A DNA stretch of 64,000 bases from Odobenus rosmarus divergens (GCF_000321225.1 NW_004450321.1:5427299-5491298), one strand, 5' to 3'. Positions 11,400 to 23,471 are shown, counted from the stretch's first letter. Notes: generated by a model from the sequence alone, not told the origin. A program made the numbers and translations.

Positions 11400-12950
11400 G
11401 TATCATCTCCTTTGTTTACTTAGTTAAAGAAAATAATGAGAAATGGAAGATGAGGTGAAATTACAGAATAAAACTAAAAGGGGCTATCAAAAAGAATGAA
11501 GAAAGATCATAGAAAAATGGATGTAGCATAGTAGGATTAGGATGGCTTCACTTGAAATCAAGAGTTTGCATTGAAGAAGATTGAATCAGAAAGTACAGAA
11601 CAAGCAAGAAATTCTTCCAAAACATAAAAGAGAAAGACGAACAAAAGCTGTCAGAGAAAATAAGACCTGACAACAGCCAACAACAACCACAGCAAACCCC
11701 ATACATCTAATGTGATTCCTAATGAAGTCACTAGAACAGAGACATGGGTTCATGGTTAGTTATAACGTAAGAAAACTTGTGGAATGATAGAACCACACAT
11801 AAATTAGGTTCATGGTGAACAGAGAAGAGACAGACAAGTGGTAAATGTTAGGACACAACCTAGTGATATATTTGAATTTAACAGATAAATTAAAAAATCT
11901 TCAAACATCCAGGGGAAATATGGGATTACTATTAAAAGAAAAAAAAAAGAAAGACAACTCTGTATCTATAGAAGATAATGGAACACGGTTTATAGAACTT
12001 GAGCAAAACAGAGGGTAATTTCTAAATATTTTACTCATGAAAGTGGATTATTCATATTTGGCTCCTAAATATACAAAGGGCATCACCTGTATAATTAAAA
12101 TATACTTCATTCAAGTGAAAAGTGAATACAAATAAAAACAAAAATGAAGAAATTATATAAAAGGTGTGGAAAAATTATGAAAGAAGCAGAAGTAACTGTA
12201 AATATGGAATAAAATCTAAATGACTCATATATATGGGTTACAAAACAATAAAAAATGTTAATAATTTCTGGCTATTAAGATGTATAATGAAATAATTTAA
12301 CAATAAAAATGAAGATAACGCTGTGGGATATATCAATAAAAACTGCAAGCCTGGGATTAAATAATAAGTAAAAGTGGTTCAATTGCCTAACTTAATATAG
12401 GCTAGAGTTGAAAGGAGTTTTCTTACCATTTATATTGATGAAAATAGTGAAATTTTAGTCCAGTGATTTTCTTTAAAACTACAGATCTTTACTTCTAGAA
12501 TTTAAAGAAAGTTGCATGCCTTTTAAAAGACTAGCTTAAGGACAAGAAACCAGTATTATGTTGCATGATATAGAAAACATGGGACAAAGTGAAGCCCCCA
12601 AAATGTAAAAATACAAAATAGGATAAGAAGTAAAATATGATGATAAAAATAAAACTAAGTATATTCATTGTAACAGTACAAAAATGAATTTGTTGTACTA
12701 GAAGAGTAAGAATATCAAATTGGGTCAGAAATAACATCCAGCTCTGCTAATTATAAGACAGTTCTTTAAAACAAGAATTTTTTCTTAAGTATGAACAAAA
12801 ATATTGGAGAAAGGAAAATAGGATGGATAATTTGAATATCAGAGGAAGATTATAAAGAAAAACCCTTTCAAGAGTAAACAATGTGAGATCTTCAAAGATG
12901 CAGAATTTCATATATCTTAAAAATATGCATATATTTTGAAGAAACAATTT
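11400..12950 (+). mobile_element. Possible decayed L1/HAL1 relic
   Basis: About 1.5 kb with a strong A-over-T excess on the + strand, typical of the sense strand of L1-class ORFs. It has no intact frame and no motif I can name. The L1-like 3' fragment at 13205-13310 lies just downstream in the same orientation. The assignment rests on composition and context only. Confidence 0.25.
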
Positions 12951-13204
12951 TATTTCTAGGAATTTTCAACTTTTAGTCCTAAGTCCTTTACCCTTGCAGA
13001 ATAGTAAGTGGTGAACATGTACTTGACTTTCCTATGCGTCATACAGTAGTTTCAGCTGGAAGTCATCCCATTGTACATTACACCCCTAGGACTCTCTTGT
13101 CTTCTAACTGTAAGTTTGTACCTTTTGACCACCTTCCTCCAAGTTCCCCCACCTTACCCCACCTCTGGTAAACACAAATCTGATCTCTTTTTCTATCATA
13201 CTTT

Positions 13205-13310
13205 TATAATGGTGAAAAAATGTTAGTTTTATAAATATCCAACAGTAGAGAATTGGTTATACATCCATGTCTTGGACTATTCTGTTGTTAACTAAAATGT
13301 GCAAAAAATT
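13205..13310 (+). mobile_element. L1M 3' fragment
   Basis: aatatccaacagtagagaattgg followed by tacatccatgtcttggacta resembles the L1M segment reading 'tccaacaataggggattgg...tacatccatacaatggaata'. Short. Confidence 0.4.
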
Positions 13311-13559
13311 AGTATTAAATGATATTTGAAATATTTATGATTTATTTATAAGCTTCAGAAGTGATTAGGCTTTTTGTCTCTATGAATTCTGATGTAACAA
13401 GCACTATACCCCTAATAGTGAAGATAACCATAATCACTTTTCTTTTCTATATGTTAGGATTTTTGGCTTGTTCCCTAAAATTACAATATTCTTAAAGAAA
13501 TAAACACAAACACAGCTCTTAGAAACTCAGAATCATATCCATACATTATTTGTTCTTGG

Positions 13560-13775
13560 TGGTTGTTGTTGTTGTTGTTTTGGGTTTTTGTTTGTTTATT
13601 TTTTTCTTTTAGGGGGGTTGGTGTGCAGAGGGACAGAGAGAGAGAGAATGTTAAGCAGGCTGCTCTATGCCCAGTGCAGAGCCTCATGTGGGACTTGATC
13701 TCACAATCCTGAGATCATGACCTGAGCCCAAATCAAGAGTCAGATGGTTAACCAACTGAGCCACCCAGGTGTCCC
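13560..13775 (-). mobile_element. SINEC, antisense
   Basis: The head complement (gagccacccaggtgtccc) is on the right; the tail complement contains a GTT/T-rich run at 13561-13580. Possible duplication tgttcWtgg at 13551-13559 and 13776-13784. Confidence 0.93.
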
Positions 13776-13889
13776 TGTTCATGGTTTTTAATACTAAAAT
13801 TATAAGTGGAAAACTTTTTAATCAGGTGTTGATTTTTTTTCCTTTTTCCATATTTCTATCAATGTTAGCAAACTGGAAATCACCTGCAC

Positions 13890-14070
13890 TTTATGCTAGA
13901 CAGAATGAGGTTCAAATCTGCCTCCACCGTTTACTGTTGGTGTAGCCTTGAGAAAGTTTCTAAATTTCTTTGCATCTCAGGTTCAACATCTGCAACAGAG
14001 GGACATTTTCCCACCATACTGGTCATTGTGTATATTAAATAAATACTTAATGCAAAAGTGTCTGGTATAC
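13890..14070 (+). mobile_element. MIR, diverged
   Basis: gaggttcaaatctgcctcca, then tggtgtagccttgagaaagtttc, then gcatctcaggttcaacatctg, then ttaaataaatacttaatgc follow the MIR order closely. Confidence 0.6.
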
Positions 14071-15420
14071 TGCAGAATCCATAATGGCTCCCTTGAAAAA
14101 TTAAGAGCTTTAGTGGCCAAGCATAAGCAAATGCTGCACACAGTTATCCTTCTCTGTCACTTTTTACTCTTTCCATTAAACTGTATAGGGATGAATTGAA
14201 TCCTTGCCCTTCTGACAATATAGAAATGGCTGAGGAAGAAGATCATTTCTGGGAATAGACATATTTCCCAGCTGAGATGAACTGACAAGGAGGCTGAAAG
14301 GTCATTCTCGAGAAACAATCCAAATGAGTTCTTACTACCTAAGATGTCCCAAAAGATTCTATAGGAAATGAAAGTAAAAGTGACAGAAAGAGCAATGGTG
14401 TTAATATGTTTCTAAAGTAAAAGGCGTATGCATTTCCTAATGTGTGCAAAATGGATACTCTCCGTGTAATGTCTAGCCCTCTGGTGGCTTTCAATAAGTG
14501 CTTAATAATGGCAAGGATAATGCGATTATTTTCCCCCCTCTGCACTTTCAAGAGCTCTCTGAAGTGAGGGCAGTCTATAATCTCTTAATATCTCCAGGTG
14601 ACTGTGTTAAGTAGCATTACCTGGACTAAGGAAAGACATGCAAACAGGAAGATCAAGGTCATGGACGGTTACCATTTGTGCTTGGGTATTTTGTCCCGCA
14701 ATTTTGAATTCAGCGAGTCCTCTTGTCACACAATCATCTAGAGAGCTAGGCCCAGGAGAAATAGAAGTAAGCAATTAAAATCCCGTTTGCTGCCCTAGGC
14801 TTGTTTTGAGTTCATTGTTCAGCAGATGAGCTAGTTCAAGAGTTTCACTTTCAGCAGTTCATTTGATTGAACTTGGGACCAATAAAAGCAAGAGAACAGA
14901 TAAAGCAAGAGGAAATAGCTGTGGCTTGGGAACATAACTAAAACTGGTAGTGATAAAAAATAATCTGTAAACTGACAGCTCCTAGATTGCTTTATTTTCA
15001 AAATTGTTAGATTGTGGGAAGGTACTAAGGTCTAACTTTGGCCCATCTTCATTACCTGGGCCACTTTAACGTGTCATGTCACAGAACACTGGTGGCGTCA
15101 AGAATCATCACGGTCTTTTCCTCCTTTCTTTCAAGCAGTGGTCTTGACAAATTGCCCCAAGATAAATCCTCTGCCAACCTTTCATCTTCAGTTTGATCCC
15201 CAATAGTCATGGTGAGCTCCTAACTTTCAGATGTGCATTTTATTGAAAAAAAAATGAATAAATAAATTGGATTTGAGAAAGTGATGAGACTAATACTTAT
15301 AGCATCTCATACCACAACTGCTTTATGATGGCTGAGAAGACCTACAGCACTTAAAACTTTGGTGAGAAAGGAAATATGGGAAGAAGATATATAAGAGAAG
15401 AAGACATTTGGTATTTCTTT
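14071..15420. other. No clear gene; splice-like pair at 15139-15211
   Basis: Mostly unique-looking DNA. A very pyrimidine-rich acceptor (ttttcctcctttctttcaagcag) ends at 15138 and CATG/gtgagc follows at 15211. All three frames between them contain stops, so at most this could be a non-coding exon. Confidence 0.3.
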
Positions 15421-15590
15421 TCTTAAAAGACTTGTTTATTTTTTGAGAGAGAGAGAGAGAAAAAATCTTAAGCAGACTTCCCGCTGAGCATGGAGCCTGA
15501 CCTGGGGATCAATCTCATGACCCTGAGATCATGACCTGAGCCAAAATCAAGAGTTGGATGCTTAACCGACTGAGCCACCCAGGTGCCCCT
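15421..15590 (-). mobile_element. SINEC, antisense
   Basis: The head complement (gagccacccaggtgcccc) ends at 15590. It has a GA run at 15445-15461 and the T-rich tail on the left. Possible short duplication around tatttct on both sides. Confidence 0.95.
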
Positions 15591-15739
15591 AATATTTCTA
15601 ATCTCATGCTATTGAGTGAGATTGTGAAACTAGATATCCTCATTAAATAACTCTTGTAGTGTGATTCCTGACTTGGTTTCTTGTTTTCTTATAATAATGT
15701 GTTCCTAGGTAGGACATAGATTTTATTTTAAACATAAAG

Positions 15740-16258
15740 AGTGGGTATGGTAGACCGCTTCTGAGACAGCCTCTACTGTACTCCACCTCCTGGCATCCAC
15801 ACCTTGGTAAACTCCCCTCCCACAATAAATAGGGATGACCTGTGTAACCACCAGGACTTTGAGGAAATGATTTTGAAATGTGACTTCCAAAGTTAGGTAA
15901 TAAGAAAATGTTGAGACTTCTATCTTGCTTCCTCTTGAATGACTCACTCTGAGGGAAGCTGGCTGCCATGTGGTAAGGACACTCAAGCAGCCCAATGCAG
16001 AGGTCCACATGGCAAGAGATTGAGACATCCTGATAGTAGGTGGTGAAGAACTAATTTGGAAATGCATTCTTCAGTCCCAGTCAGACTTTCAGATGAGTGC
16101 AGAACCAGCCAACAACTTGGCTGCAACCTCGAGAGACTCTGAGCCAAAACCACCCAACTAAGCTGCTCCAAAATTCCCTAGATGCAGAAAAAGTGAAATA
16201 ATAAACATTTATTATTTTATGGTACTAATTTCTGGATTACTCCACAATAGATAAATAC
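15740..16258 (+). mobile_element. MaLR-type LTR (MLT-like)
   Basis: Shows the order known from these LTRs: ggtaaactcccctccca, cctgtgtaaccaccagga, gggaagctggctgccatg, cactcaagcagcccaatg, cagactttcagatgagtgcag, gccaaaaccacccaactaagctgc, and a 3' end with aataataaacatttatt (polyadenylation signal) and caatagataaata. A related, more decayed copy lies at 44690-45222. Three antisense frames of 62-121 aa across it are chance. Confidence 0.65.
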
Positions 16259-16689
16259 AATTGCTAATAGGAACTATACCATCATTTACTGAGAATAATT
16301 ACAGACATAGTTGCTTTGAAAATACTTTCATAATTTCAAGTCTCTTAGCTTTATTTTTAATATACCCTACCCTTTTTTTGCAAGATCCTTTATCCTGCTG
16401 TTCCATTCACCAAGGATGCTTTTGCACTTTTCAAAATTCCACCTATCTTTCTATGCTTGCTAAAATTCCAAATTCCCTTTCTGTGTACCCATCTGCCCAG
16501 TCTGACGCAGGCTCATTCCTGAGAACTCTTACATACTTCATTTGTGCATATCTTATAGCCCATCATGGCTTTTAATGTTTTGTCTTCTCCTCTTAACAAT
16601 AGCCAGATTAATATTCTTAAGACCCTGGGCCTTGATCTCCCTGGTCTTCTATGCATGGTGGTTACTAGTCCTGAGACTACTGTTGTGTA
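16259..16689. other. No recognised feature; possible L2 trace
   Basis: Pyrimidine-rich, with an open + frame (16261-16575) rich in Ser, Phe and Leu. It could be a decayed sense L2, but no block is clear. Confidence 0.25.
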
Positions 16690-16860
16690 AAAAGTAGACT
16701 CTGAATTGAGACCAAGCCATTTTAGAAATGTGAATTGCCTCATCTATGGAATGATTGTAAGAACAATGAGGTGTCAGTGTTATCATGAAGATGTAATGGT
16801 GTAATTTAGGAATAGTGCCTGCTACAGTGTTAACATAGTGTAAAGCGTTCAAAAGTCAGT
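16690..16860 (+). mobile_element. Possible MIR
   Basis: tgaattgcctcatctatggaatg, then gatgtaatggtgtaatttag, then gaatagtgcctgctacagtg are in MIR order; diverged. Confidence 0.35.
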
Positions 16861-16904
16861 ATAATATTAAGCTGTTTTTATTTTCTCTTTATGCAGTATA
16901 TAAT

Positions 16905-17125
16905 AATATCCAATATTGACTATTTCTTACATGTCAAGCTACGTTTTAAACTTTTCATATTGAGTATCTTATTTAATCCTCCCACAAATCTTATGCAATA
17001 TCAGCATTCATATGAAAAACTCAGAGCATAGAGTAGTTGCAAGGCTTACCTGAAATCATAAAACTGGTAAGTGGCCGTCTGGATTAGTAACAGCTGTTCT
17101 GAGCCCAGAGGCCAGTGACTAACCA
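16905..17125 (-). mobile_element. MIR, antisense
   Basis: ttttcatattgagtatcttatttaatcctcccacaa (16955-16990), then aggcttacctgaaatcataaaactgg and taagtggccgtctgg, then gagcccagaggcc match the MIR complement well. Confidence 0.6.
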
Positions 17126-17534
17126 ATTTTACATACCCCCCTGCCCATAAGTATGAGGTAAATTTTGCTGGACAGATCCAAGAAGTGTGATTTACTTGAA
17201 TATATTTGTTGTTGTAAATCATTTATATTTTTTGTTTACTCACATTAAGTAGGAAACAAATCCATGTAAAAACAAAAAATATGAGGATAGAGGTATAAAC
17301 AAACATCTTTTATATGTTTCTTGCAGGAGAAATCTTTTGCAAATTTAGAGCAGCCTCTAGATAGAGACTCATGGGAACAAGGATGGTCCTTGGTTATGCA
17401 GGAAATCATTTTTTATTAGGAAGTATAAAACTATATCATGCAGTTGACTGAAGGAAGTCATCAGAAATGGAGTTGAGGAGTATGCTACAGCAATTAATGG
17501 CACATGTGACAAAGCTGTTTTGACAATCCATTTG
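17126..17534. other. No recognised feature
   Basis: AT-rich, no repeat or coding signal identified. Confidence 0.35.
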
Positions 17535-17660
17535 TAAAACAGCGATAGTAATACCAACAACTATATAGATTATTATGAAGAGTAATTGACTAATCTTTCA
17601 AAAGCCTCTTATACACTACTAGGCTCACTCAATAAATGTTAATCCTCTTATTTCCACACT
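17535..17660 (+). mobile_element. MIR 3' part
   Basis: aaaacagcgatagtaatacca, then ttattatgaagagtaattg, then cactcaataaatgttaatcc fit the MIR 3' half. Confidence 0.45.
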
Positions 17661-17664
17661 GCCA

Positions 17665-18060
17665 ATGGGCTTAGTCAGGATAGGATAGGTTATGCTTCAG
17701 TAACAAGAAACTCCAAAAATCTCAGTGGCTTAAAAATAATAGAGGTTTATTTCGACCTTGCACAAAATCCTCTACAATTTTGTGTGATTCTCTAAGCCAG
17801 CTGTTGTTGATGTTATCATTTATCATTGTGCTTCTATATCAACATATGCCTTTAGGATTGTTGAGGTAGAGAAAGGAAAGTCCTTTCTCTACAATTAAAT
17901 GCTTCTGCCTAGAAGCAACATATGCCACTTCCAATTTAATTGCATTAGTCAAGCAATGCATATATCCATGCTTGACTTACAAGGATCTGGGATGTACAAT
18001 ATTTTCAAGTGCCATGAAGGCAGAGAACCAAAATAAATATTGAGTAGCTTTATCACTCCC
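17665..18060 (+). mobile_element. Ancient dispersed repeat, family not named
   Basis: ggataggttatgcttcagtaacaa, then aatctcagtggcttaaaaat, then ggtttatttcgaccttgcac, then attaaatgcttctgcctaga resemble a widespread eutherian repeat ('...ctcagtggcttaa...gtttatttct...'). I cannot place it in a family with certainty. Confidence 0.4.
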
Positions 18061-18749
18061 ACATCATTGTTGTTTTATTTGAATTTGTCCACAAGATGAT
18101 TTGCTCTGTTGTTAATTCAAGGTCACAATGTTTAGGCTCTAGACAATACTGATTATAACTCCATGTTTTAAATACAAGGAAAAGATAATTGTTAATTGTG
18201 TGTTTTGTTAATTAAAAAGTGAAACATTTGCTATAGATCATTGTTGCTTTCATGAGTGAAAATTTACCTACAGTATGTGTGTAAATAAGTGCATGTATAC
18301 CCACATGCATGCAATCTTCCCATTCCATAAAGAAAAATGTCAAAGTGATGGATGAGCTTCTAGAGTCTCTGCTTCCAGCTCCATGGTATTTATAATAGTT
18401 GTCCTTTTAGAGAAGGAAAAAAAAAGTTTCAAGGTCATGTACAGAGATTCTCTTGCTAAATATCCATCAAAATTAGTTGGGATATCACAGATGAGTTCCT
18501 TTTACACTGAACCAGATCTTCATGCTTCTGTTTTGCAAGGTCAGACAAGGCTCCACCTATGGAACAGACCTTACTGGAAAAGAAATTCAACATATGTAAT
18601 TGTCACATAAGATAAAAATGAAAACATGATCTTCTATAAAGCATGAACTTCAAATACAAGTTGGCTTCATTATGACTTCAAACAATCAAACATGCAAACT
18701 ACATGTTAGTATGATACCTTTAGAACAGGGTTTCCTGTGATGTTTTTAT
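18061..18749. other. No recognised feature
   Basis: AT-rich. The 75-aa frame at 18383 has no recognisable content. Confidence 0.35.
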
Positions 18750-18952
18750 ATATTTTTGTAAAGATTCATTTATTTATTTTAGAGAGAGACCACATGAGCA
18801 GGGGGAAGGGCAGAGGGAGAGAGAGAGAGAGAGAGAGAATCTCTAGCAGACTCCCCTTTGGGCCAGCTGCAGGGCTCGATCTCACAACCCTGAGGTCATG
18901 ATCTGAGCGGTAATCAAGAGTCGAAGGTTCAACCGAGACACCTAGGTGCCCC
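18750..18952 (-). mobile_element. SINEC, antisense
   Basis: The head complement (gacacctaggtgcccc) is on the right, with a GA microsatellite at 18818-18838 in the body. Imperfect duplication (ctgtgatgtttttata / catgtgatttttaata), so it is an older copy. Confidence 0.92.
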
Positions 18953-19610
18953 TCATGTGATTTTTAATATCTTTTTATAACCCCTATAAGCCATAATATT
19001 GTATGGGAATAAACACTGCAAAAAGTATATCCTATAACTGACTGGTATATCCTTGACCAATGCTATTTTCTCTTGTTCCCCTAAGTGTACTTTTCTCAGC
19101 TCTTGAAAAGCCAAACCATCTCTCATCCTTCACATTGCTTTAACATCTGAATGATGATGTATGACATAAGATAAAGTGAATGCAAACATACATCTAGATG
19201 TATGAAGTGACTTCAATTTGTCTATATTTTATCCAGATAAAACATTGTGTTTTATTTAGAGAGATTTCTTTTCTAAATAATATATAAATGTTTTTTAGGA
19301 ACCCCAAGTAAAATTTTTTTCATTTCTCAATAAGTATAATAAATAACTGTGTATTATATATACACACATATATTTAATAAATGTACATGTACATATTATG
19401 TATATTCGTAATTATATCAAGTAACTACCTTATTAAAAACAAATAGTGGATTAATTATACTTTTAAAAGAGATTAGTGTACTGTACATCCATTATGCATG
19501 AATTACTAGTTTCTAAATAATATATAGTCATTAGGAGCAATGTGAAAGTTTGACAAATTGAACTCAGAGGTATTAATGACAATGTATTGTGAGATACTCA
19601 TGCTAATTTT
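18953..19610. other. AT-rich sequence
   Basis: Contains a TA/CA-rich stretch at 19350-19415. No gene signal. Confidence 0.4.
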
Positions 19611-19627
19611 AAAATGCTGTGGCTTTG

Positions 19628-19834
19628 CGGGCGCCTGGGTGGCTCAGTCGTTAAGCGTCTGCCTTCGGCTCAGGTCATGATCCCAGGGTCCTGGGATTGA
19701 GCCCCGCATCGGGCTCCCTGCTCAGTGGGAAGCCTGCTTCTCCCTCTCCCACTCGCCCTGCTTGTGTTCCCTCTCTCGCTGTGTCTCTCTCTGTCAAATA
19801 AATAAATAAAATCTTAAAAAATAAATAAATAAAT
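19628..19834 (+). mobile_element. SINEC, young, perfect 17-bp TSD
   Basis: Full-length copy with head cgggcgcctgggtggctcag and an (aaat)n tail. The perfect duplication aaaatgctgtggctttg flanks it at 19611-19627 and 19835-19851. The low divergence and clean tail suggest a recent insertion. Confidence 0.98.
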
Positions 19835-19851
19835 AAAATGCTGTGGCTTTG

Positions 19852-20288
19852 GAATGAATTTTTTTTTTAAAGAATATTTTTGATACCCTGGTGTATAGCT
19901 TCTGTGGGGTTATTTGACAGATGTCCTGTGAGTTCTTTCAAAGCAGGGGATGCAAGCATAGTCCTCCCAATAGGAAAGTGTGAGCAGAATGGCTTTTGGG
20001 CAGGTGGGTGGAGAGGTTGGCGCTTTCTCAGTCCAATTAAATGGAATTTTAAATTGTGAATTTACACACAGCTGAAAAAAGGCAGCTAGGTGGAAGTTTG
20101 TTTTCATTCTTAAAGTGAATCTTGTTCTGCCCTTGATATACTCATGCGGTGCTCAGAGCTGCTAATGAAGAATCTTTCTGTAATGTGAGAGGTTGGGACA
20201 CATGTTCCTGTAGAAACATGTTTCCCTCTCAGACCGAGGTAGAGAATAGCCAACACAATTGGCTTCAACATGACCGAACTGACTTTCT
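19852..20288. other. No recognised feature
   Basis: Unique-looking. The frame from 20149 (107 aa) runs into the next SINE and is not meaningful. Confidence 0.35.
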
Positions 20289-20303
20289 AAAATATGTGAT
20301 TTT

Positions 20304-20515
20304 GGGCGCCTGGGTGGCTCAGTTGGTTAAGCCACTGCCTTCGGCTCAGGTCATGATCCTGGAGTCCCGGGATCGAGTCCCGCATCGGGCTCCCTGCTCA
20401 GCAGGGAGTCTGCTTCTCCCTCGGACCCTCCCCCCCTCATGCTCTCTCTATCTCATTCTCTCTCTCAAATAAATAAATAAAATCTTTAAAAAAAAATAAA
20501 ACAAAATAAAAAAAT
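20304..20515 (+). mobile_element. SINEC, young, perfect 15-bp TSD
   Basis: Close to the arctoid SINEC consensus (ggttaagccactgccttcgg, ggagtcccgggatcgag). The duplication aaaatatgtgatttt lies at 20289-20303 and 20516-20530. Confidence 0.98.
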
Positions 20516-20544
20516 AAAATATGTGATTTTTCTCATGATGCATG

Positions 20545-20880
20545 GGAATTGAATATAAATGGTTTTGACCGTTGACTTTAGCTCTAGTCAAGATGGAGTA
20601 AGCACATTCCACCAGACCCCTCCCACTAATTACAACTAACACTGCATCAGAATAAAACAACTCTCAGAAATCTCTAACAGGTAGAGAGTAAAAGGTGGAC
20701 CGGCTAGGGATGCCCCCAGTGAAGAGTGCCAGAGGGAAAATATGTACGTCCTGGCGTGGGTGCTAAAGCAGTCCACAATTCAGAAATTTCAATGAGCAAA
20801 GGAAAAATAACAAAACAAACAAAACAACAATAACAACAAGAAAAGTCCCAGTCTCTCTGGCCAGAGGACTAAAGACAGTG
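20545..20880 (+). mobile_element. Possible 5' end of an old L1
   Basis: tctagtcaagatggagtaag, gtgccagagggaaaat and an A/C-rich run (20805-20838) recall L1M 5' UTR sequence ('...caagatgg...'). It lies just upstream of an L1M 3' fragment in the same orientation, as if one element had lost its middle. Confidence 0.3.
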
Positions 20881-20909
20881 TAGTTTTGAAGTACAGATCC
20901 TTTTGATTA

Positions 20910-21100
20910 TATAGCCACTTTGGAAAAAAGTTGGGCAGTTTCTCATGAAACTAAATATGCACTTATTATATAATTTAGCATTACTACTCTTGGATATTTA
21001 TTGTAAAGTACTGGAAACTTCTGTTCACACACCAGAAAAACTCATCACTATGAATGTTCATAGTAGCTTTATTTGTAATCAGTAAAAACTACTAACAAGC
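20910..21100 (+). mobile_element. L1M ORF2/3' fragment
   Basis: agccactttggaaaaaagttgggcagtttctc (20921-20952), then gcattactactcttggatattta, then gttcatagtagctttatttgtaatc (21057-21081) are characteristic of the end of L1 ORF2 in old L1s. Confidence 0.65.
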
Positions 21101-22588
21101 TTTAGTTAAAAATATAAATGAGTCTATGATGTTGTTTTTATGTGATGTTGTATTTGGCCTTTACTTTTTCATAAACAGTTGATTACAATGATTAAAAATA
21201 TCTGAAACCTCATAGGAGATGATTTTATTATACTGATATATTAATCAGCAACATTATTGGAAAGTCAGTGCTCAAATCCACTAAAAAAAATGAAGAAAGA
21301 AAAGCACTGAATCTCAGGTATTAACATTTAACTAAAGTTATAATCATCCTTGTATATTTTGGCCATCAGCATCGCTGTCCAGGGCTATCCTTTGTAATAA
21401 TGATATAAAAATGTATAGTGCTATAAAATGTCTTTTTCCCCCATATTTCTTTTTAATGGAGTTCAAAGAACATGCCAACTCAAAAGATTTACTGGCAATA
21501 AAATGTTGTTTATCCAAAGCTCCAATACTAGTCGCTTCATCAAAATTATGGCAAAAACATGACTAAAAGAGACTCCAGCATGAGGAACACTATCACAAGG
21601 AATTTTCTCCCTATAAAATAGCATTAATGTGCTCTCTAAAATTATCTGCTCACTGTTTATAAATGAATCTCAGCTCTTTTGTTGCCTCAGTGTTGCTAGT
21701 TTTGAAATGATGTGGTCAGGTAGTTACTCTAAGTGATGAGGTTAAGTCCTATCAGACATAGTAGGAAATACTAGCTACTGTTGGGTCCCTCCAGGATTTT
21801 GCATTTTGGATGAATAGATTAGCACTTAGGAAAGTTACTGGTATTAAGCAAATGCTTAAATCTATATTATTTACCTTATGTTCTTAGCATTTAGGAAGGA
21901 ACTTGTCAAACCATAACTGTCGAACATGTATTTTTAATTGTACTGTAAAAGCTGGGTGGTCCTAGAATTAAAAGGATTATATCAACAAGGAATGGAATTA
22001 TTTTAGAGTATTGAATAATAACGACACTACAATCAAAGACGCCATCTGAAAAGGTCACTACTTCTATGAATTTATAGTTGCTGGTTAGTTTGTTAAAGTA
22101 ACAGCCTTATCACATTATGTCTATACTTTGCTCTATGTAATGATATATTTTTCAACAGTGAAATATAGGCTTGTTATAATCTGAGATTGAAAACTTTATC
22201 AACTTTTCAGCCAAAGTCAAATAAATAACAACTATGAATGAAATGCCAGAGGTTTACAAAATGAGAGTCTTGGACTGGAGATTTTTCTAAATCTCAAAAT
22301 CTCAGTTTGGAACTAAAAAATAGACTGCCGTTATATTCTTTTAAAACAATGATTTTATATGCACAGAAAATTATCAGCTTCCAAATGGCTCCGAATTTGG
22401 GGGGTTTGCTGTCAGTGGACACTTGCTGTGGATAAAGTTATTTCAATGGGAAGGTAAATCAAGCCAAGGGAATAGACACAGTGCTGTAGAAATCATTGTG
22501 TTCGTTTGAGAAAGTTCTTACCCGCTTCTTCCTGTGTAGGACTATTGGAAGTGAATTGCCAAATTACTACAGATACATTGATTTAATT
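21101..22588. other. AT-rich, no recognised feature
   Basis: No repeat family, frame or splice pair stood out. Confidence 0.4.
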
Positions 22589-22603
22589 TTAAAATAAGCT
22601 GGG

Positions 22604-22773
22604 GGGTGCCTGGGTGGCTCAGTCGTTAAGCATCTGCCTTCGGCTCAGGTCATGGTCCTGGGGTCCTGGGATTGAGCCCCACATCGGGCTCCCTGCTCAG
22701 TGGGAACCTGCTTCTCTCTCTCCCTCTGCTGGTGTTCCCTCTCTCACTATGTCTCTATTAAAAAAAAAAAATC
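22604..22773 (+). mobile_element. SINEC, young, perfect 15-bp TSD
   Basis: Head ggggtgcctgggtggctcag, tail (A)n followed by tc. The duplication ttaaaataagctggg is at 22589-22603 and 22774-22788. Confidence 0.98.
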
Positions 22774-22971
22774 TTAAAATAAGCTGGGAAAGATATAAAG
22801 AAATGTCAGAAACCTCAACACCTGGCTAGGGTAAGGTGGGGAAGAAACTGATTCCTAGTCTCCTGATGTCTAATCCAGGGCTGTTGATACACCAATGTGC
22901 CATTTCTTGGATTATTTCTCAGGTACCAATATTTCATCTTATTTATTTTATAAATAATTCTTATAATATGG

Positions 22972-23092
22972 TATTGTTCTCATGCCTTGAACCTGCTGGG
23001 TATTGCTTATTTATCTTGAGAGGTGTGTAAACTTAAAGAGTTGGTGAGTCCAATTTTAGCCGTCCTTCATATAGTTTCACTTCCTGAGTGAA
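22972..23092 (+). repeat. Left arm of 121-bp inverted repeat
   Basis: Starts tattgttctcatgccttgaa and ends acttcctgagtgaa. Its reverse complement recurs at 24358-24478 without gaps; by eye about 9 of 121 positions differ. Confidence 0.95.
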
Positions 23093-23122
23093 CTTTTTTT
23101 TTTTCCTTATAAGAATACGGTA

Positions 23123-23471
23123 AAGGCAAGTAACTAAACATATGTCTGTCAAATTAAGAATGAGTAAAGAATTGGAAAAAAAATCTTAAAATTCTAGGAT
23201 TCTTCACTCAGGCTGCTTCACAAGAGTCACTGGGTCCTTTCCCTAGAGAAGAGATTGAAATTGCCAAGCATGGAGGAGGCAGATTGATTGCAGCTTATGC
23301 AAGAAAGTCCATGAGGAACTCCAATGAGCAGACACAAAGAGAAGACCACAGTTTTATATCCAAAGACAGGGGAATGTGCATAGAGATTTCTTTAATCATC
23401 TTTTTATGGCTCTGTTTTAACTGACTCTTTATATTTAAAGACCCCCATAATAAAACATTAAAAAAAAAAAA
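23123..23471 (+). pseudogene. Retrocopy of an unknown polyadenylated RNA
   Basis: About 350 bp ending in AATAAA (23449-23454) and a run of about 14 A (23460-23473). It is flanked by the perfect 12-bp duplication aagaatacggta at 23111-23122 and 23472-23483 (the last A residues overlap the duplication). This is the signature of L1-driven retroposition. There is no SINE or L1 sequence inside. The source transcript is not recognised and the fragment has no useful open frame, so it is probably 3' UTR or non-coding RNA. One oddity is that the polyadenylation signal is only about 5 nt from the A-run, closer than usual. Confidence 0.6.

Noticed and set aside
15139..15211. Segment with very strong pyrimidine tract and gtgagc donor
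   Set aside because: All three frames contain stops. A non-coding exon is possible but unsupported by sequence alone.
19628..19700. tRNA-like A and B boxes in SINE heads (also in the other SINE copies)
   Set aside because: These are tRNA-Lys-derived SINE promoters with no tRNA fold or anticodon arm intact, so not tRNA genes.
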